Below, one piece after another: positions 24,445 to 32,366 of a stretch of DNA of 32,366 nt; position 1 is the first letter of the stretch, and each line of letters begins with the position of its first letter. The notes beneath the pieces were generated by a model. That model was not told the DNA's origin, did not search any database, and saw nothing but the letters and a program-made list of their open reading frames with translations. Position numbers and translations under genes: made by a program. The stretch spans positions 1 through 32,366 of the forward strand of contig NCEE01000024.1 in the NCBI GenBank assembly GCA_002280555.1. Direction: 5' to 3'. This stretch comes from Sphingomonas sp. 32-62-10. Lineage in GTDB: Bacteria > Pseudomonadota > Alphaproteobacteria > Sphingomonadales > Sphingomonadaceae.

Positions 24445-26450
24445 ACCCCAGCGACTTCGTCAATTCAACAGATGTCGACGAAGAAATCGTTCGGCTCCGC
24501 CGCCGCCTTGCCCGTGAACGTACCGCTCGGACAACCGCTGAGGGGATTGCCGAACGCGGGCTGCGCGCGCTCTATCTCTCGCAACAGCGCATCGAGCTGC
24601 TCCACCGCATCGCCGCCAAAGCCAATGCGGCTGCCGATACGCGCGAAGCCTTGTCCTACGCGATTGCAGAGATTTGCACGCATACCGGCTGGGCGTTCGG
24701 CCATGTCTATCTCGCCGATGAAACCAATCGCGACCTGCTCGTGGCGCCGCAGATCTGGTTTTCGGCAAATCCCGAACCCCTGATGCCGTTCATCACCGAA
24801 TCGCTCGAACTGCAATTCGCCCGCGGGGTCGGGCTGCCGGGGCGGGTGCTCGACACGCTGATGCCGATCTGGCTGGTCGATCTCGGCAATGCCGATAACT
24901 TTCTTCGCCGTGATGTCGCACGGCAATGCGGTTTGCATTCCGCCTTTGCCTTCCCGGTCTGTGTGCAGGACGAAGTCGTCGCGGTCATGGAATTTTTCGC
25001 GCGCGAGAATCTGGCCGAGGATGCACAATTTCTGGAGCTGATGGCGCAGATCGGCGTCCAGCTGGGCCGCGTGATCGAACGGGAACGTTTTACCGCGAAA
25101 CTCTATTTCGATGCGCTGCACGATTCCCTGACGGGCCTTCCCAATCGCGCGCTGTTTGCCGAGCGCGTCGCGATTGCGCTTGAGCGCCGCGAACGGCGCC
25201 CCGAATATGGCGTCGCTGTGCTGTTTCTCGATCTCGACGGATTCAAGTTCATCAACGACAGCCTTGGCCATCAGGTCGGCGATGATGTGCTGGTGGCCAC
25301 CGGGCGGCGGCTCGCCGATGTGCTGGCGACACAAGCGGCGGCACAGGCTGCAGCGGGGGCGGATTGGCCAATGATAACGCTCGCGCGGCTTGGTGGGGAT
25401 GAATTCACGGTCGTGATCGAGGATTTCGACGATGAAGCCGCCGTGCATGCCGTCGCCAATGCGATGCTGGGCGCGTTGGCCGAACCGCATCTTGTGGACG
25501 GCAATGAAATCCATAGTGGTGGCAGCATCGGCCTGGCCTTTGCGCATAAGCCCGGCGCAACCGTGCAGGGTCTGCTTCGAAAGGCCGATACCGCGATGTA
25601 CGAGGCCAAGGCGCGCGGGCGCGGCCAGGTCGCGGTGTTCGACAAGGTGTTGCAGCAGCGCGCTTCGACCCGGCTTCAAACCGAGAATGATCTGCGCGGT
25701 GCGCTCCGGCGGGAAGAATTTCAGCTATACTATCAGCCCATCGTCGAACTGAAGACGGGGACGATTTCTGGGTTCGAGGCGCTGCTGCGCTGGCAGCGCC
25801 GTCCTGATGAGCTGGTCGCACCCGGCCATTTCATCGACATTGCCGAGGAAACCGGGCTGATCGTCACCATTGGCAGTTGGGTGCTCCGCGAAGCCTGTGA
25901 GGCGACCGCGCGCTGGCACCGCCGGTTTGCACACCGCAAGCCGGTGACCATGAGCATCAACGTGTCACCGCGCCAGTTCCTCCAGCCTGGTTTTGTCGAA
26001 TTTGTCGAGACGACCATTCGGGAGACAGGAATCGATCCTGCCACGATTTCGCTCGAGATTACCGAGGGGATTGCCATCGCCAACCCGGACCGTGCCGTCC
26101 ACATCATGACGGAGTTGCGTGCGTTGGGCGTAAAGATGAGCCTCGACGATTTCGGCACGGGGTATTCATCGCTTGGCCATCTTCATCGCTATCCGTTCAA
26201 CACCTTGAAGCTGGACCGTAGTTTCGTCTTGGGGCTGGGTGAGGGCAGCGATCGCATCGGTACCGGGATCGTGCAGGCGGTGCTTGATCTGGCATCGACG
26301 ATGAACCTGTCGGTGATCGCCGAAGGGCTGGAGACCAACCGTCAGCGCCGCCATTTGCGTGGCATGGGGTGCGAATTCGGCCAGGGCTATTTCTATTCAA
26401 AGCCGGTCAGTGCAGAGTCCGCCGAGCTGCTGCTCGTAAACGCGCGATAG
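24432..26450 (+). CDS. GAF-GGDEF-EAL cyclic-di-GMP enzyme, H-NOX partner
   Basis: A 672-residue cytoplasmic protein. An N-terminal coiled coil (about residues 15-60, RLRRRLARERTARTTAEG) is followed by a GAF domain (about 60-210), a GGDEF domain (GGDEF at 321-325, LFLDLDGFKFINDSLGH upstream) and an EAL domain (EAL at 449-451, SINVSPRQF, LDDFGTGYSS, AEGLET). Both catalytic motifs are intact, so it could make and break c-di-GMP. The inhibitory RxxD site before GGDEF is missing and replaced by an Ala-rich insertion (TQAAAQAAAGADWP). The start at 24432 has GGTGG upstream and overlaps the H-NOX stop by 13 bases; an ATG at 24414 is the alternative. H-NOX presumably controls its activity according to NO. 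Confidence 0.93.
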   Translation: MGVLNPSDFVNSTDVDEEIVRLRRRLARERTARTTAEGIAERGLRALYLSQQRIELLHRIAAKANAAADTREALSYAIAEICTHTGWAFGHVYLADETNRDLLVAPQIWFSANPEPLMPFITESLELQFARGVGLPGRVLDTLMPIWLVDLGNADNFLRRDVARQCGLHSAFAFPVCVQDEVVAVMEFFARENLAEDAQFLELMAQIGVQLGRVIERERFTAKLYFDALHDSLTGLPNRALFAERVAIALERRERRPEYGVAVLFLDLDGFKFINDSLGHQVGDDVLVATGRRLADVLATQAAAQAAAGADWPMITLARLGGDEFTVVIEDFDDEAAVHAVANAMLGALAEPHLVDGNEIHSGGSIGLAFAHKPGATVQGLLRKADTAMYEAKARGRGQVAVFDKVLQQRASTRLQTENDLRGALRREEFQLYYQPIVELKTGTISGFEALLRWQRRPDELVAPGHFIDIAEETGLIVTIGSWVLREACEATARWHRRFAHRKPVTMSINVSPRQFLQPGFVEFVETTIRETGIDPATISLEITEGIAIANPDRAVHIMTELRALGVKMSLDDFGTGYSSLGHLHRYPFNTLKLDRSFVLGLGEGSDRIGTGIVQAVLDLASTMNLSVIAEGLETNRQRRHLRGMGCEFGQGYFYSKPVSAESAELLLVNAR

Positions 26451-26474
26451 CCGTTCCGCCCCCGGCCTTTGCGC

Positions 26475-26492
26475 AGCGCAACATTTTGCGCT
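26475..26492 (+). terminator. Hairpin between the GGDEF-EAL gene and bipA
   Basis: AGCGCAA-CATT-TTGCGCT is a perfect 7-bp stem with a 4-base loop, 24 bases after the GGDEF-EAL stop. It is followed by GC-rich sequence, not a T-run. It may close the H-NOX transcript or act in the bipA leader. Confidence 0.4.
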
Positions 26493-26535
26493 ATGCGGCG
26501 ACGCGAACACCCCCGCTTTAGCATCAGGACACTTT

Positions 26536-28380
26536 ATGAGCCTCCGCAACGTGGCGATCATCGCCCACGTCGATCACGGCAAGACAACGCTGGTCGATCA
26601 ACTGTTCCGCCAGTCGGGCACCTTCCGTGACAACCAGCGCATCGAAGAGCGCGCGATGGACTCGAACGATCTCGAAAAAGAACGCGGGATCACGATTCTC
26701 GCCAAGCCCACGTCGGTCGACTGGACGCCCCCAGGCGCCAGCGAGAGCATTCGCATCAACATCGTCGACACCCCCGGTCACGCTGATTTCGGCGGTGAGG
26801 TCGAGCGTATCCTGTCGATGGTCGATGGCGTGGTGCTGCTGGTCGATTCGTCGGAAGGCGCGATGCCGCAGACCAAGTTCGTCACCGGCAAGGCGCTGGC
26901 GCTCGGGCTGAAGCCGATCGTCGTGGTCAACAAGGTCGATCGCAACGACGCGCGCATCCAGGAAGTGCTCGACGAGGTGTTCGACCTGTTCGTGTCGCTC
27001 GACGCGAATGACGAGCAGCTCGATTTCCCCGTGCTCTATGCCTCAGGCCGCAACGGCTATGCCTCGACCGACATGAACGCGCGCGAGGGCACGCTGATCC
27101 CGATGTTCGAGACGATCGTCAGCCACGTCCCGCCGCCAGCCGTGGAAGTCGCGGGCGTGCCGTTCACTTTCCTCGTGACCTTGCTCGATCGTGATCCGTT
27201 TCTCGGCCGTATCCTTACCGGCCGCGTTAATTCGGGCGTGGTCAAGGTCAACCAGCCGATCCACGCGCTCAACAATGACGGCAAGATCGTCGAGACCGGC
27301 CGCGCGTCGAAGATCATGTCGTTCCGCGGGCTAGACCGGGTGCCGGTCGACGAAGCCAAGGCAGGCGACATCATCAGCCTTGCCGGCCTGTCGACCGCGA
27401 CCGTCGCCGATACGATTGCCGACACCAGCGTGAGCGAGCCGCTCCACGCCCAGCCGATCGATCCGCCGACGCTGTCGATGCGCTTTGCGGTCAACGATTC
27501 GCCGATGGCGGGCCGCGAGGGCACCAAGGTGACGAGCCGCATGATCCGCGAACGCCTGTTCCGCGAAGCCGAGAGCAACGTTGCTGTGAAGGTGACCGAG
27601 GCGGCCGACAAGGACAGCTTCGAAGTGGCCGGTCGCGGCGAGCTTCAGCTCGGCGTGCTGATCGAGACGATGCGCCGCGAGGGCTTCGAACTCGGCATCA
27701 GCCGCCCGCGCGTGCTGTTTGGCGAAGACGAGCACGGCAACAAGACCGAGCCGTACGAGACCGTCATCATCGACGTCGATGACGAATATTCGGGCACCGT
27801 CGTCGAAAAGATGAACATCCGAAAGGCCGAGATGACCGACATGCGGCCATCGGTCGGCGGCAAGACGCGCATCACCTTCTCGGCACCGTCGCGCGGCATG
27901 ATCGGCTATCACGGCGAGTTCCTGTCGGACACGCGCGGCACCGGCATCATGAACCGGCTGTTCGAACGCTACGGCCCGTTCAAGGGCAAGATCGAGGGCC
28001 GCAAAAATGGCGTCCTGATCTCGAATGGGACGGGCGAAGCCAATAACTATGCGCTCGGCCCGCTCGAAGAGCGCGGCATCCTGTTCATCGGCCACGGCGA
28101 GGCCCTGTATGAGGGTATGATCATCGGTGAGAATGCCAAGCCGGACGATCTCGAAGTCAACCCGATGAAGACCAAGGCGCTGACCAACTTCCGCGCGAGC
28201 GGCGGCAAGGACGATCAGGTCCGCCTCTCGCCCCCAAAGCGCGCGACGCTCGAACAGGCGATCGCCTATATCGACGATGACGAGATGGTCGAAGTGACGC
28301 CGAAGTCGATCCGGCTTCGCAAGCGCTATCTCGACCCGAACGAGCGCAAGCGCGCGAGCCGGGCGAAGGTGGCGGCTTAA
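26536..28380 (+). CDS. typA: Ribosome-associated GTPase BipA/TypA
   Basis: A 614-residue translational GTPase of the EF-G superfamily that helps 50S assembly and stress adaptation. The G motifs are AHVDHGKTT (residues 10-18), RGIT (50-53), DTPGHADF (78-85) and NKVD (132-135). The EF-G-like domain V and the BipA-specific C-terminus (KNGVLISNGTGEANNYALGPLEERG, VNPMKTKALTNFRASGGKDDQVRLSPPKRATLEQA) are complete. AGGA before the ATG fits a ribosome site. It stands alone in the plus direction. Confidence 0.98.
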   Translation: MSLRNVAIIAHVDHGKTTLVDQLFRQSGTFRDNQRIEERAMDSNDLEKERGITILAKPTSVDWTPPGASESIRINIVDTPGHADFGGEVERILSMVDGVVLLVDSSEGAMPQTKFVTGKALALGLKPIVVVNKVDRNDARIQEVLDEVFDLFVSLDANDEQLDFPVLYASGRNGYASTDMNAREGTLIPMFETIVSHVPPPAVEVAGVPFTFLVTLLDRDPFLGRILTGRVNSGVVKVNQPIHALNNDGKIVETGRASKIMSFRGLDRVPVDEAKAGDIISLAGLSTATVADTIADTSVSEPLHAQPIDPPTLSMRFAVNDSPMAGREGTKVTSRMIRERLFREAESNVAVKVTEAADKDSFEVAGRGELQLGVLIETMRREGFELGISRPRVLFGEDEHGNKTEPYETVIIDVDDEYSGTVVEKMNIRKAEMTDMRPSVGGKTRITFSAPSRGMIGYHGEFLSDTRGTGIMNRLFERYGPFKGKIEGRKNGVLISNGTGEANNYALGPLEERGILFIGHGEALYEGMIIGENAKPDDLEVNPMKTKALTNFRASGGKDDQVRLSPPKRATLEQAIAYIDDDEMVEVTPKSIRLRKRYLDPNERKRASRAKVAA

Positions 28381-28425
28381 TCGACCTGCGCTAGGCAAAG
28401 TCTTGGCAATAGTCCCGAAATGTCA

Positions 28426-28460
28426 TTGCCTCCCAGTGATGATATTTCACGGGGAGGCAA
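28426..28460 (+). terminator. Long hairpin after bipA
   Basis: Two 14-base arms (28426-28439 and 28447-28460) pair at 13 of 14 positions around a 7-base loop, 45 bases past the bipA stop. No T-run follows. It is the strongest hairpin outside the repeats in this window, and it is probably the 3' end of the bipA mRNA. Confidence 0.5.
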
Positions 28461-28636
28461 CGCTGTTACACGATGGATCAGCCCGCCGCGCACCGACTTC
28501 GGAAATCACGACCTTGCTGTCTGGCAAAATCGGTCCCGCGGTATTGCAATCTTGAAGGGAAGATGGTTTCTGCGGATTAACTGGCGGATTAACTTAGTTT
28601 TTATTGGTGATTCGGGCAGCTTTTGGGGAGCACTTT

Positions 28637-29518
28637 ATGCGACTAATCCCGATGCTCGTCTTGTTTTCGCTGTTGGCTTCCCCCCAGATCGCCCGATCTG
28701 CTGAACCGACCCCGATGCCACTCGCTAAGGTCGGGCCGTGGGAAATGAATTATGATACCGATTCCTGCCATTTGTTGGCGGCGTTTGGGACGGGTGATCA
28801 GGCGGTATCGATGAGGATTACTCGGCTGGCACCAGGCAGTAGCTTTGATCTCACGCTGTATGGCAACCGAGTCGGGACAAGCGATCTCAGGGTCGATGCC
28901 AGCATAGGCTTTGGAGATCGCCCAGCTGAGATTAAACGTACAGCCCTTTCGGGAACCATCGGCAGTGAACGCAAGCTACCAATGTTGATCATCACGTCGT
29001 TGCGCATTGATGGCAACATCGGCTTTACGAAGGGGTCGTCGCCCATTCCTGAAGTCACGCCGGCAGAAGAAGCTGCAACAACATCGATCACGGTGAAACT
29101 CCCATCGCGTAAGCAATTTCGCTTCGAAACTGGATCTCTTGCCGTTCCCTTCAAGGCCCTGCGCAATTGCACGGCCGATTTGGTAAAGTCGTGGGGTTTT
29201 GATCCGGAAGTTGAAGCACGATTGATCAAGCGGCCAGAGACGACCGGCAGACCGGAAAATTGGCTGACCTCGAATGACTTTCCCCGCGGTCCAAACCAAC
29301 GTGGTCAAAGCGGCGCGTTAACCTTTCGCCTTGATGTCCAAGAGACGGGCAGGGTGAGCGGATGTCGGGTCCTTTTCAGGACAGATCCTGATGATTTCGC
29401 TGATCTGACCTGCAAGCTGTTGATGAAGAGGGCAGCAATGTCACCAGCACTTGATGAACACGGCAAGCCGGTCAAATCATTCTATATTCGAAAAGTTCAG
29501 TGGTTGGCCGCGCCTTAA
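28637..29518 (+). CDS. Secreted protein with a TonB C-terminal-like domain
   Basis: A 293-residue protein. A signal peptide (MRLIPMLVLFSLLASPQIARSA) is followed by an N-terminal region of unknown fold (to about 200) that opens with KVGPWEMNYDTDSCHLLAAFG. The last 90 residues (ALTFRLDVQETGRVSGCRVLFRT...CKLLMKRAAMSPALDEHGKPVKSFY) resemble TonB_C domains seen in energy-transducer-like proteins of sphingomonads. There is no N-terminal anchor or Pro-rich spacer, so it cannot act as an ordinary TonB. GGGGAG 6 bases before the ATG fixes the start. The composition is lower in GC than its neighbours. Confidence 0.7.
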   Translation: MRLIPMLVLFSLLASPQIARSAEPTPMPLAKVGPWEMNYDTDSCHLLAAFGTGDQAVSMRITRLAPGSSFDLTLYGNRVGTSDLRVDASIGFGDRPAEIKRTALSGTIGSERKLPMLIITSLRIDGNIGFTKGSSPIPEVTPAEEAATTSITVKLPSRKQFRFETGSLAVPFKALRNCTADLVKSWGFDPEVEARLIKRPETTGRPENWLTSNDFPRGPNQRGQSGALTFRLDVQETGRVSGCRVLFRTDPDDFADLTCKLLMKRAAMSPALDEHGKPVKSFYIRKVQWLAAP

Positions 29519-29600
29519 GGTGATCTCGCCATTATGCCCGGCACCTAAGGTGTTTAGGGCCAGCGGCAATCAACCTTTGCTATCGCAGTGATCAAGTTGG

Positions 29601-29999
29601 TCATTCTCCCATCGTCATCACCACCGCCCACTCCTGGGCGGTCACCGCGCAAACCGACAGCCGCGATTGCCGGAGTAGCGCCATGCCAGCCAGCTTGGCT
29701 TCGGCCTTGATCGAGGCAAGCGTTACCGGGCGGGCGAGCGCGCGGACGGGTTCGACTTCGACCGAGGCCCATTTGCCGTCCTCGCCGTCGGGTTGCCACG
29801 CACGCGTTACCCGAACGATGCCGACAACCGCCTTTTCGCTGACGCTGTGATAGAAAAACGCTTCATCCCCTACGGCCATCCCGCGCAGGTTGATAGCGGC
29901 GCTGTGGTTGCGCACGCCGGTCCATTCGGTGTGGCCGTCGGCCACCAGATGCGCCCAGCCATAGCTTTCGGGCTCCGATTTGATCAGCCAGTTCGCCAT
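29601..29999 (-). CDS. EVE-domain protein
   Basis: A 132-residue soluble protein that is one EVE domain (PUA-like fold, proposed to bind modified bases in nucleic acid). Hallmarks are ANWLIKSEPESYGWAHLV, TEWTGVRNHSAAINLRGMAVGDEAFFYHS and AVVGIVRVTRAWQPD, all at the places usual for this family. It is a single gene with no methylase or restriction gene nearby. Confidence 0.92.
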   Translation of the reverse strand: MANWLIKSEPESYGWAHLVADGHTEWTGVRNHSAAINLRGMAVGDEAFFYHSVSEKAVVGIVRVTRAWQPDGEDGKWASVEVEPVRALARPVTLASIKAEAKLAGMALLRQSRLSVCAVTAQEWAVVMTMGE

Positions 30000-30163
30000 T
30001 TGTCGTTCCTTTCGTGCCGCCTGCCGGCGTCTCGCCGAGCTAAACGCGCGATGAACATCCCATTCTGGTACAGTTCAGCGCGACTCACCTACCCAATGCA
30101 ACAGGCTCTCCATGCAGCGCGTTGGTGCCGGGTGTCGGGCTGGTTGAGAAGAGGAGATGGGAC

Positions 30164-30544
30164 ATGAATTCGATGATGAAGAAAGCCGGCCTGGGCGTTG
30201 CCCTTGCCGTCACCGCGCTCGCCACCGCTGCCCCGGCAGAGGCACAGCGTTATTATGGCCGCAACCGCGGTAACAATGGCGGCGCTGCCGTCGTCGCCGG
30301 GATTGCTGGTCTGGCGATTGGTGCCGCGATCGCGTCGAACCGCAATGATCGGTTTCGTGATGATTTTTATTATAATCGCGGCTTTCCGCGCGGTTATGAC
30401 GATATCTATTTCCGCGATCACGGCTTTTATCCGAACGACGGCTACTACGCTTATAATTATCGGCCACGGTTCAACCGCTGCCGCGTCGTGCGCCAGTGGG
30501 ACCCCTATTGGCAGCAGCCTGTGCGCATCCGCATTTGCCGCTAA
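30164..30544 (+). CDS. Small secreted Tyr/Arg/Asn-rich protein
   Basis: A 126-residue protein with a signal peptide (MNSMMKKAGLGVALAVTALATAAPAEA, cut before QRYYG). A short glycine/alanine-rich hydrophobic stretch (AAVVAGIAGLAIGAAIAS) follows, and then a region full of Tyr, Arg, Asp and Phe ending RCRVVRQWDPYWQQPVRIRICR. Such glycine-zipper plus Tyr-rich proteins are common in sphingomonad envelopes, and their role is unknown. A GAGGAG ribosome site 7 bases before the ATG fixes the start. Confidence 0.8.
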   Translation: MNSMMKKAGLGVALAVTALATAAPAEAQRYYGRNRGNNGGAAVVAGIAGLAIGAAIASNRNDRFRDDFYYNRGFPRGYDDIYFRDHGFYPNDGYYAYNYRPRFNRCRVVRQWDPYWQQPVRIRICR

Positions 30545-30658
30545 CGGTTGACGGCGGGGGATTTCCGGGGCGGTGCGCATGGTCGCGCCGCCTCGGTTGC
30601 ATCCGGGCATTGCGTTCCCGCTGGCATTTTGCGTGGCGCTGCGCCAAAGCCCGTCGCC

Positions 30659-30937
30659 ATGAGCGATACACCCCCCGATCGACTATCGTCGAACCCGCGC
30701 AGCCCGTTTTTCGAGCAAAGTCTGCTCGAACGCGGCATCGGCATCCGCTTCAAGGGCCTGCAGCGCCACGATGTTGAGGAATATTGCCTGTCCGAAGGCT
30801 GGATCCGCGTTGCGCTCGGCAAGAAGGTCGATCGCCACGGCAATCCGCTGACACTGAAGCTCTCGGGTGAAGTTGAGGCGTGGTTCGAACGCCCAGCCGA
30901 CGGGACCGAAGATTCGGGTGAGGGGTCTGCGGACTAA
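30659..30937 (+). CDS. DUF3297 family protein
   Basis: A 92-residue soluble protein. It reads MSDTPPDRLSSNPRSPFFEQ and goes on with LLERGIGIRFKGLQRHDVEEYCLSEGWIRVALGKKVDRHGNPLTLKLSGEVEAWFE, the typical DUF3297 sequence. Its function is not known. The upstream 37 codons that stay open lack a ribosome site and do not belong to the family. It converges with the VOC gene, 3 bases apart. Confidence 0.88.
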   Translation: MSDTPPDRLSSNPRSPFFEQSLLERGIGIRFKGLQRHDVEEYCLSEGWIRVALGKKVDRHGNPLTLKLSGEVEAWFERPADGTEDSGEGSAD

Positions 30938-30940
30938 GCG

Positions 30941-31303
30941 CTAGTCGTTCTGGATTAACCGCAGCAACGTCCCGTCGGGATCGATGAGCGCGCCGATCCG
31001 GCCGCCCCAATCCTCAACCTTTGGCGGGTGAATCCGGGGATGGCCACATGTCGTTTCGGGTAGTCCGGCCGCGACACAGGCCGCATAAAGGCCGTCGAGA
31101 TCATCGACCCGCAGGCAACAGCTGAACGAACTCGTCCAGGGATTGAGATCGGGATAGGGGAAGAATTCGAGCGTCAGCTCGCCCCGCTCCATGATCATCC
31201 AGCCATCGTCGCGCCAGCCCTCCTCAAAACCCAGCTTCGCGTAGAATTGCGACGTGGCCTCGAAATCGCGTGAGGGCAGGTTGGGGGTGGCGTGGTCGGC
31301 CAT
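30941..31303 (-). CDS. VOC-family (glyoxalase/bleomycin-resistance-like) protein
   Basis: A 120-residue one-domain VOC protein: ATPNLPSRDFEATSQFYAKLGFEEGWRDDGWMIMERGELTLEFFPYPDLNP, then CLRVDDLDGLYAACVAAG and GALIDPDGTLLRLIQN. It resembles the bleomycin-binding type, which sequesters its ligand as a dimer, but the ligand is not predictable. It lies 13 bases after the LytTR regulator in the same direction, so it is probably co-transcribed. Confidence 0.87.
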   Translation of the reverse strand: MADHATPNLPSRDFEATSQFYAKLGFEEGWRDDGWMIMERGELTLEFFPYPDLNPWTSSFSCCLRVDDLDGLYAACVAAGLPETTCGHPRIHPPKVEDWGGRIGALIDPDGTLLRLIQND

Positions 31304-31316
31304 CGCGCCTTGCCGC

Positions 31317-32117
31317 TTAGTGCACGAACCGCGCCACCACGTCGCGGTAGCTGCGGCTTACCTTCACCTGCGCGCCTGACCCCAACACCAGAAAACATTC
31401 GCCATTGGTGTGCGGCTTCACCTCTTTGACGAGGTCGAGGTTGACGATCGTCGAGCGGTGGACGCGCTGGAACCGCCGGGGATCGAGCCGCTTTTCCAAA
31501 TCCTTCATCGTCTCCCGCAAGATCAGCGTGTTGTCGCTGGTCTTGATACACATATAATCGCCTGCCGCCTCGACGCTTTCGATCGTATCGACATCGACCC
31601 GGAAAATCTGGCCGCGATCCTTGATGTTGATCAGCTTTTCGAAGCGGTTCGCCGATAGCTGGTCGCCGCCGTCCTGCATATCGGCCGCGGCATCAGGCGC
31701 CACTTCGGCGAGCACTTCCTTCAACCGGTCGACTTCCTCCGCGCCGCGCTTCTCGGCGAGCCGCTGGCGCACCCGGTCGAGCGTATCGGCGAGCCGTGCT
31801 TCTTCCACCGGCTTCATCAGATAATCCATCGCCTGCGCCTCAAACGCGCGGATCGCGTGATCGGAATAGGCGGTGACGAACACGAACAGCGGCGGCTCGA
31901 CCTCCATGAGGCCCTGCACCACTGAAAAACCGTCGAAGCCGGGCATCTGGATATCGAGAAAGACCAGGTCGGGCTTGTGCGTTTTGATACTGCGGATCGC
32001 CTCGCGGCCATTCACGCAGGTGTCGATGATCTCGACATCGTCATGCGCCTGCAGTCGCAATTGCATGCCTTGGATGGCAAGCGGTTCATCGTCCACCAGG
32101 ATTGTTCGGATCGTCAT
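31317..32117 (-). CDS. LytTR-family response regulator
   Basis: A 266-residue two-component regulator. The receiver domain (1-120) has the acidic pair in VDDE (residues 8-11), the phospho-acceptor Asp55 (FLDIQMPGFDG), Thr82 and Lys102 (MKP). A linker follows, then a LytTR DNA-binding domain in the last 100 residues (INIKDRGQIFRVDVDTIESVEAAGDYMCIKT ... RRFQRVHRSTIVNLDLVKEVKPH). The start overlaps the kinase stop (ATGA). Targets cannot be read from the sequence. Confidence 0.94.
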   Translation of the reverse strand: MTIRTILVDDEPLAIQGMQLRLQAHDDVEIIDTCVNGREAIRSIKTHKPDLVFLDIQMPGFDGFSVVQGLMEVEPPLFVFVTAYSDHAIRAFEAQAMDYLMKPVEEARLADTLDRVRQRLAEKRGAEEVDRLKEVLAEVAPDAAADMQDGGDQLSANRFEKLINIKDRGQIFRVDVDTIESVEAAGDYMCIKTSDNTLILRETMKDLEKRLDPRRFQRVHRSTIVNLDLVKEVKPHTNGECFLVLGSGAQVKVSRSYRDVVARFVH

Positions 32118-32366
32118 GCGGCCTCTTTCGTCGGTTCCTCGAGCTGGAACGGAATATCGATCTCTACCCCAAAGCCGCCCCCCGGGTTTGATCGCGTCTC
32201 GAATCGGTGGTCGGGCCCGTAAGCCTGCGCCAGCCTGTCCCTGATATTGGCAAGCCCGACCCCGGTTGAAAGGCTTGGCCGCGATTTAGTTTCAATCAAG
32301 CCGGGGCCACTGTCAGATACGGTGATCTGCACCCGCTCGCCGTTCAACCGAGCGACGACGTTGATT
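32114..32366 (-). CDS. Sensor histidine kinase, C-terminal ATPase part
   Basis: The window edge cuts this gene; only the last 83 or so residues are seen. They are the C-terminus of a HATPase_c domain of the LytS/His_kinase type: VQITVSDSGPGLIETK with the DxGxG box, and TGVGLANIRDRLAQAYG with the second G box, then GGGFGVEIDIPFQ. It should phosphorylate the LytTR regulator that overlaps it. Confidence 0.88.
   Translation of the reverse strand, partial: INVVARLNGERVQITVSDSGPGLIETKSRPSLSTGVGLANIRDRLAQAYGPDHRFETRSNPGGGFGVEIDIPFQLEEPTKEAA

Noticed and set aside
24465..25679. 404-codon open frame opposite the GGDEF-EAL gene
   Set aside because: Shadow of conserved GAF and GGDEF coding sequence.
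27331..28398. 355-codon open frame opposite bipA
   Set aside because: Shadow of bipA; no start signal.

Overview
The window is about 72 per cent explained by ordinary chromosomal genes of a high-GC alphaproteobacterium. A sphingomonad (Sphingomonas or a close relative) is the best fit. The reasons are the general style of the proteins, the PmbA / inositol-monophosphatase-like pair, the DUF3297 protein, and an intergenic palindromic repeat of a type I know from sphingomonad genomes. The genus is an inference; no rRNA or other marker is present. I see no tRNA, rRNA, CRISPR array or phage genes. Layout: (1) 1-3500, minus strand: capsule exporter genes of the ABC-transporter-dependent (group 2/3, Kps) type, transcribed kpsD - kpsE - kpsM - kpsT, with kpsT cut by the window edge. 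An unusual 314-base gap between kpsD and kpsE holds a possible small gene. (2) 3740-6393: a decayed patch. A degenerate IS3-family element (1228 bp, clear 25-bp inverted ends, several lesions, no target duplication) directly abuts the surviving C-terminal half of rfbB, followed by an rfbA pseudogene with two indels. (3) 6413-9111, minus strand: the CMP-KDO supply operon kpsF/kdsD - kdsB - kdsA. It belongs functionally with the exporter, because KDO forms the linker of such capsules. (4) 9389-16754: housekeeping and accessory genes (AIM24-like protein, PMM-like HAD phosphatase/mutase, fhs, ubiA, pmbA/tldE, an inositol-monophosphatase-like enzyme, an unknown protein), with a REP-like palindromic pair between fhs and ubiA. 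(5) 16755-18061: a gene-poor stretch with one small secreted protein. (6) 18062-20656, minus strand: an operon of telA, an XpaC-like membrane protein and a DsbA/FrnE-like thiol oxidoreductase. (7) 20863-22766: a TPR protein overlapping a mono-haem cytochrome c-like gene. (8) 22777-23751, minus: a bile-acid:sodium-symporter-like transporter. (9) 23905-26450: an H-NOX haem sensor overlapping a GAF-GGDEF-EAL enzyme, that is, a nitric-oxide-to-c-di-GMP signalling pair. (10) 26536-32366: bipA/typA, a periplasmic TonB_C-like protein, an EVE-domain protein, a small secreted protein, a DUF3297 protein, and a minus-strand histidine kinase - LytTR regulator - VOC protein set cut by the right edge. How they work together: kpsF, kdsB and kdsA make CMP-KDO, and KpsD/E/M/T move the finished polymer across both membranes. 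The broken rfb genes suggest that a dTDP-sugar (rhamnose-type) branch once sat between them and was lost with the IS. The H-NOX / GGDEF-EAL pair probably links NO (and perhaps thiol redox state) to the motile-sessile switch. I did not find a clearly new system. The least explained items are the TPR/cytochrome pair with its overlapping palindromes, the TelA - XpaC-like - DsbA operon, and the small open frame between kpsD and kpsE.
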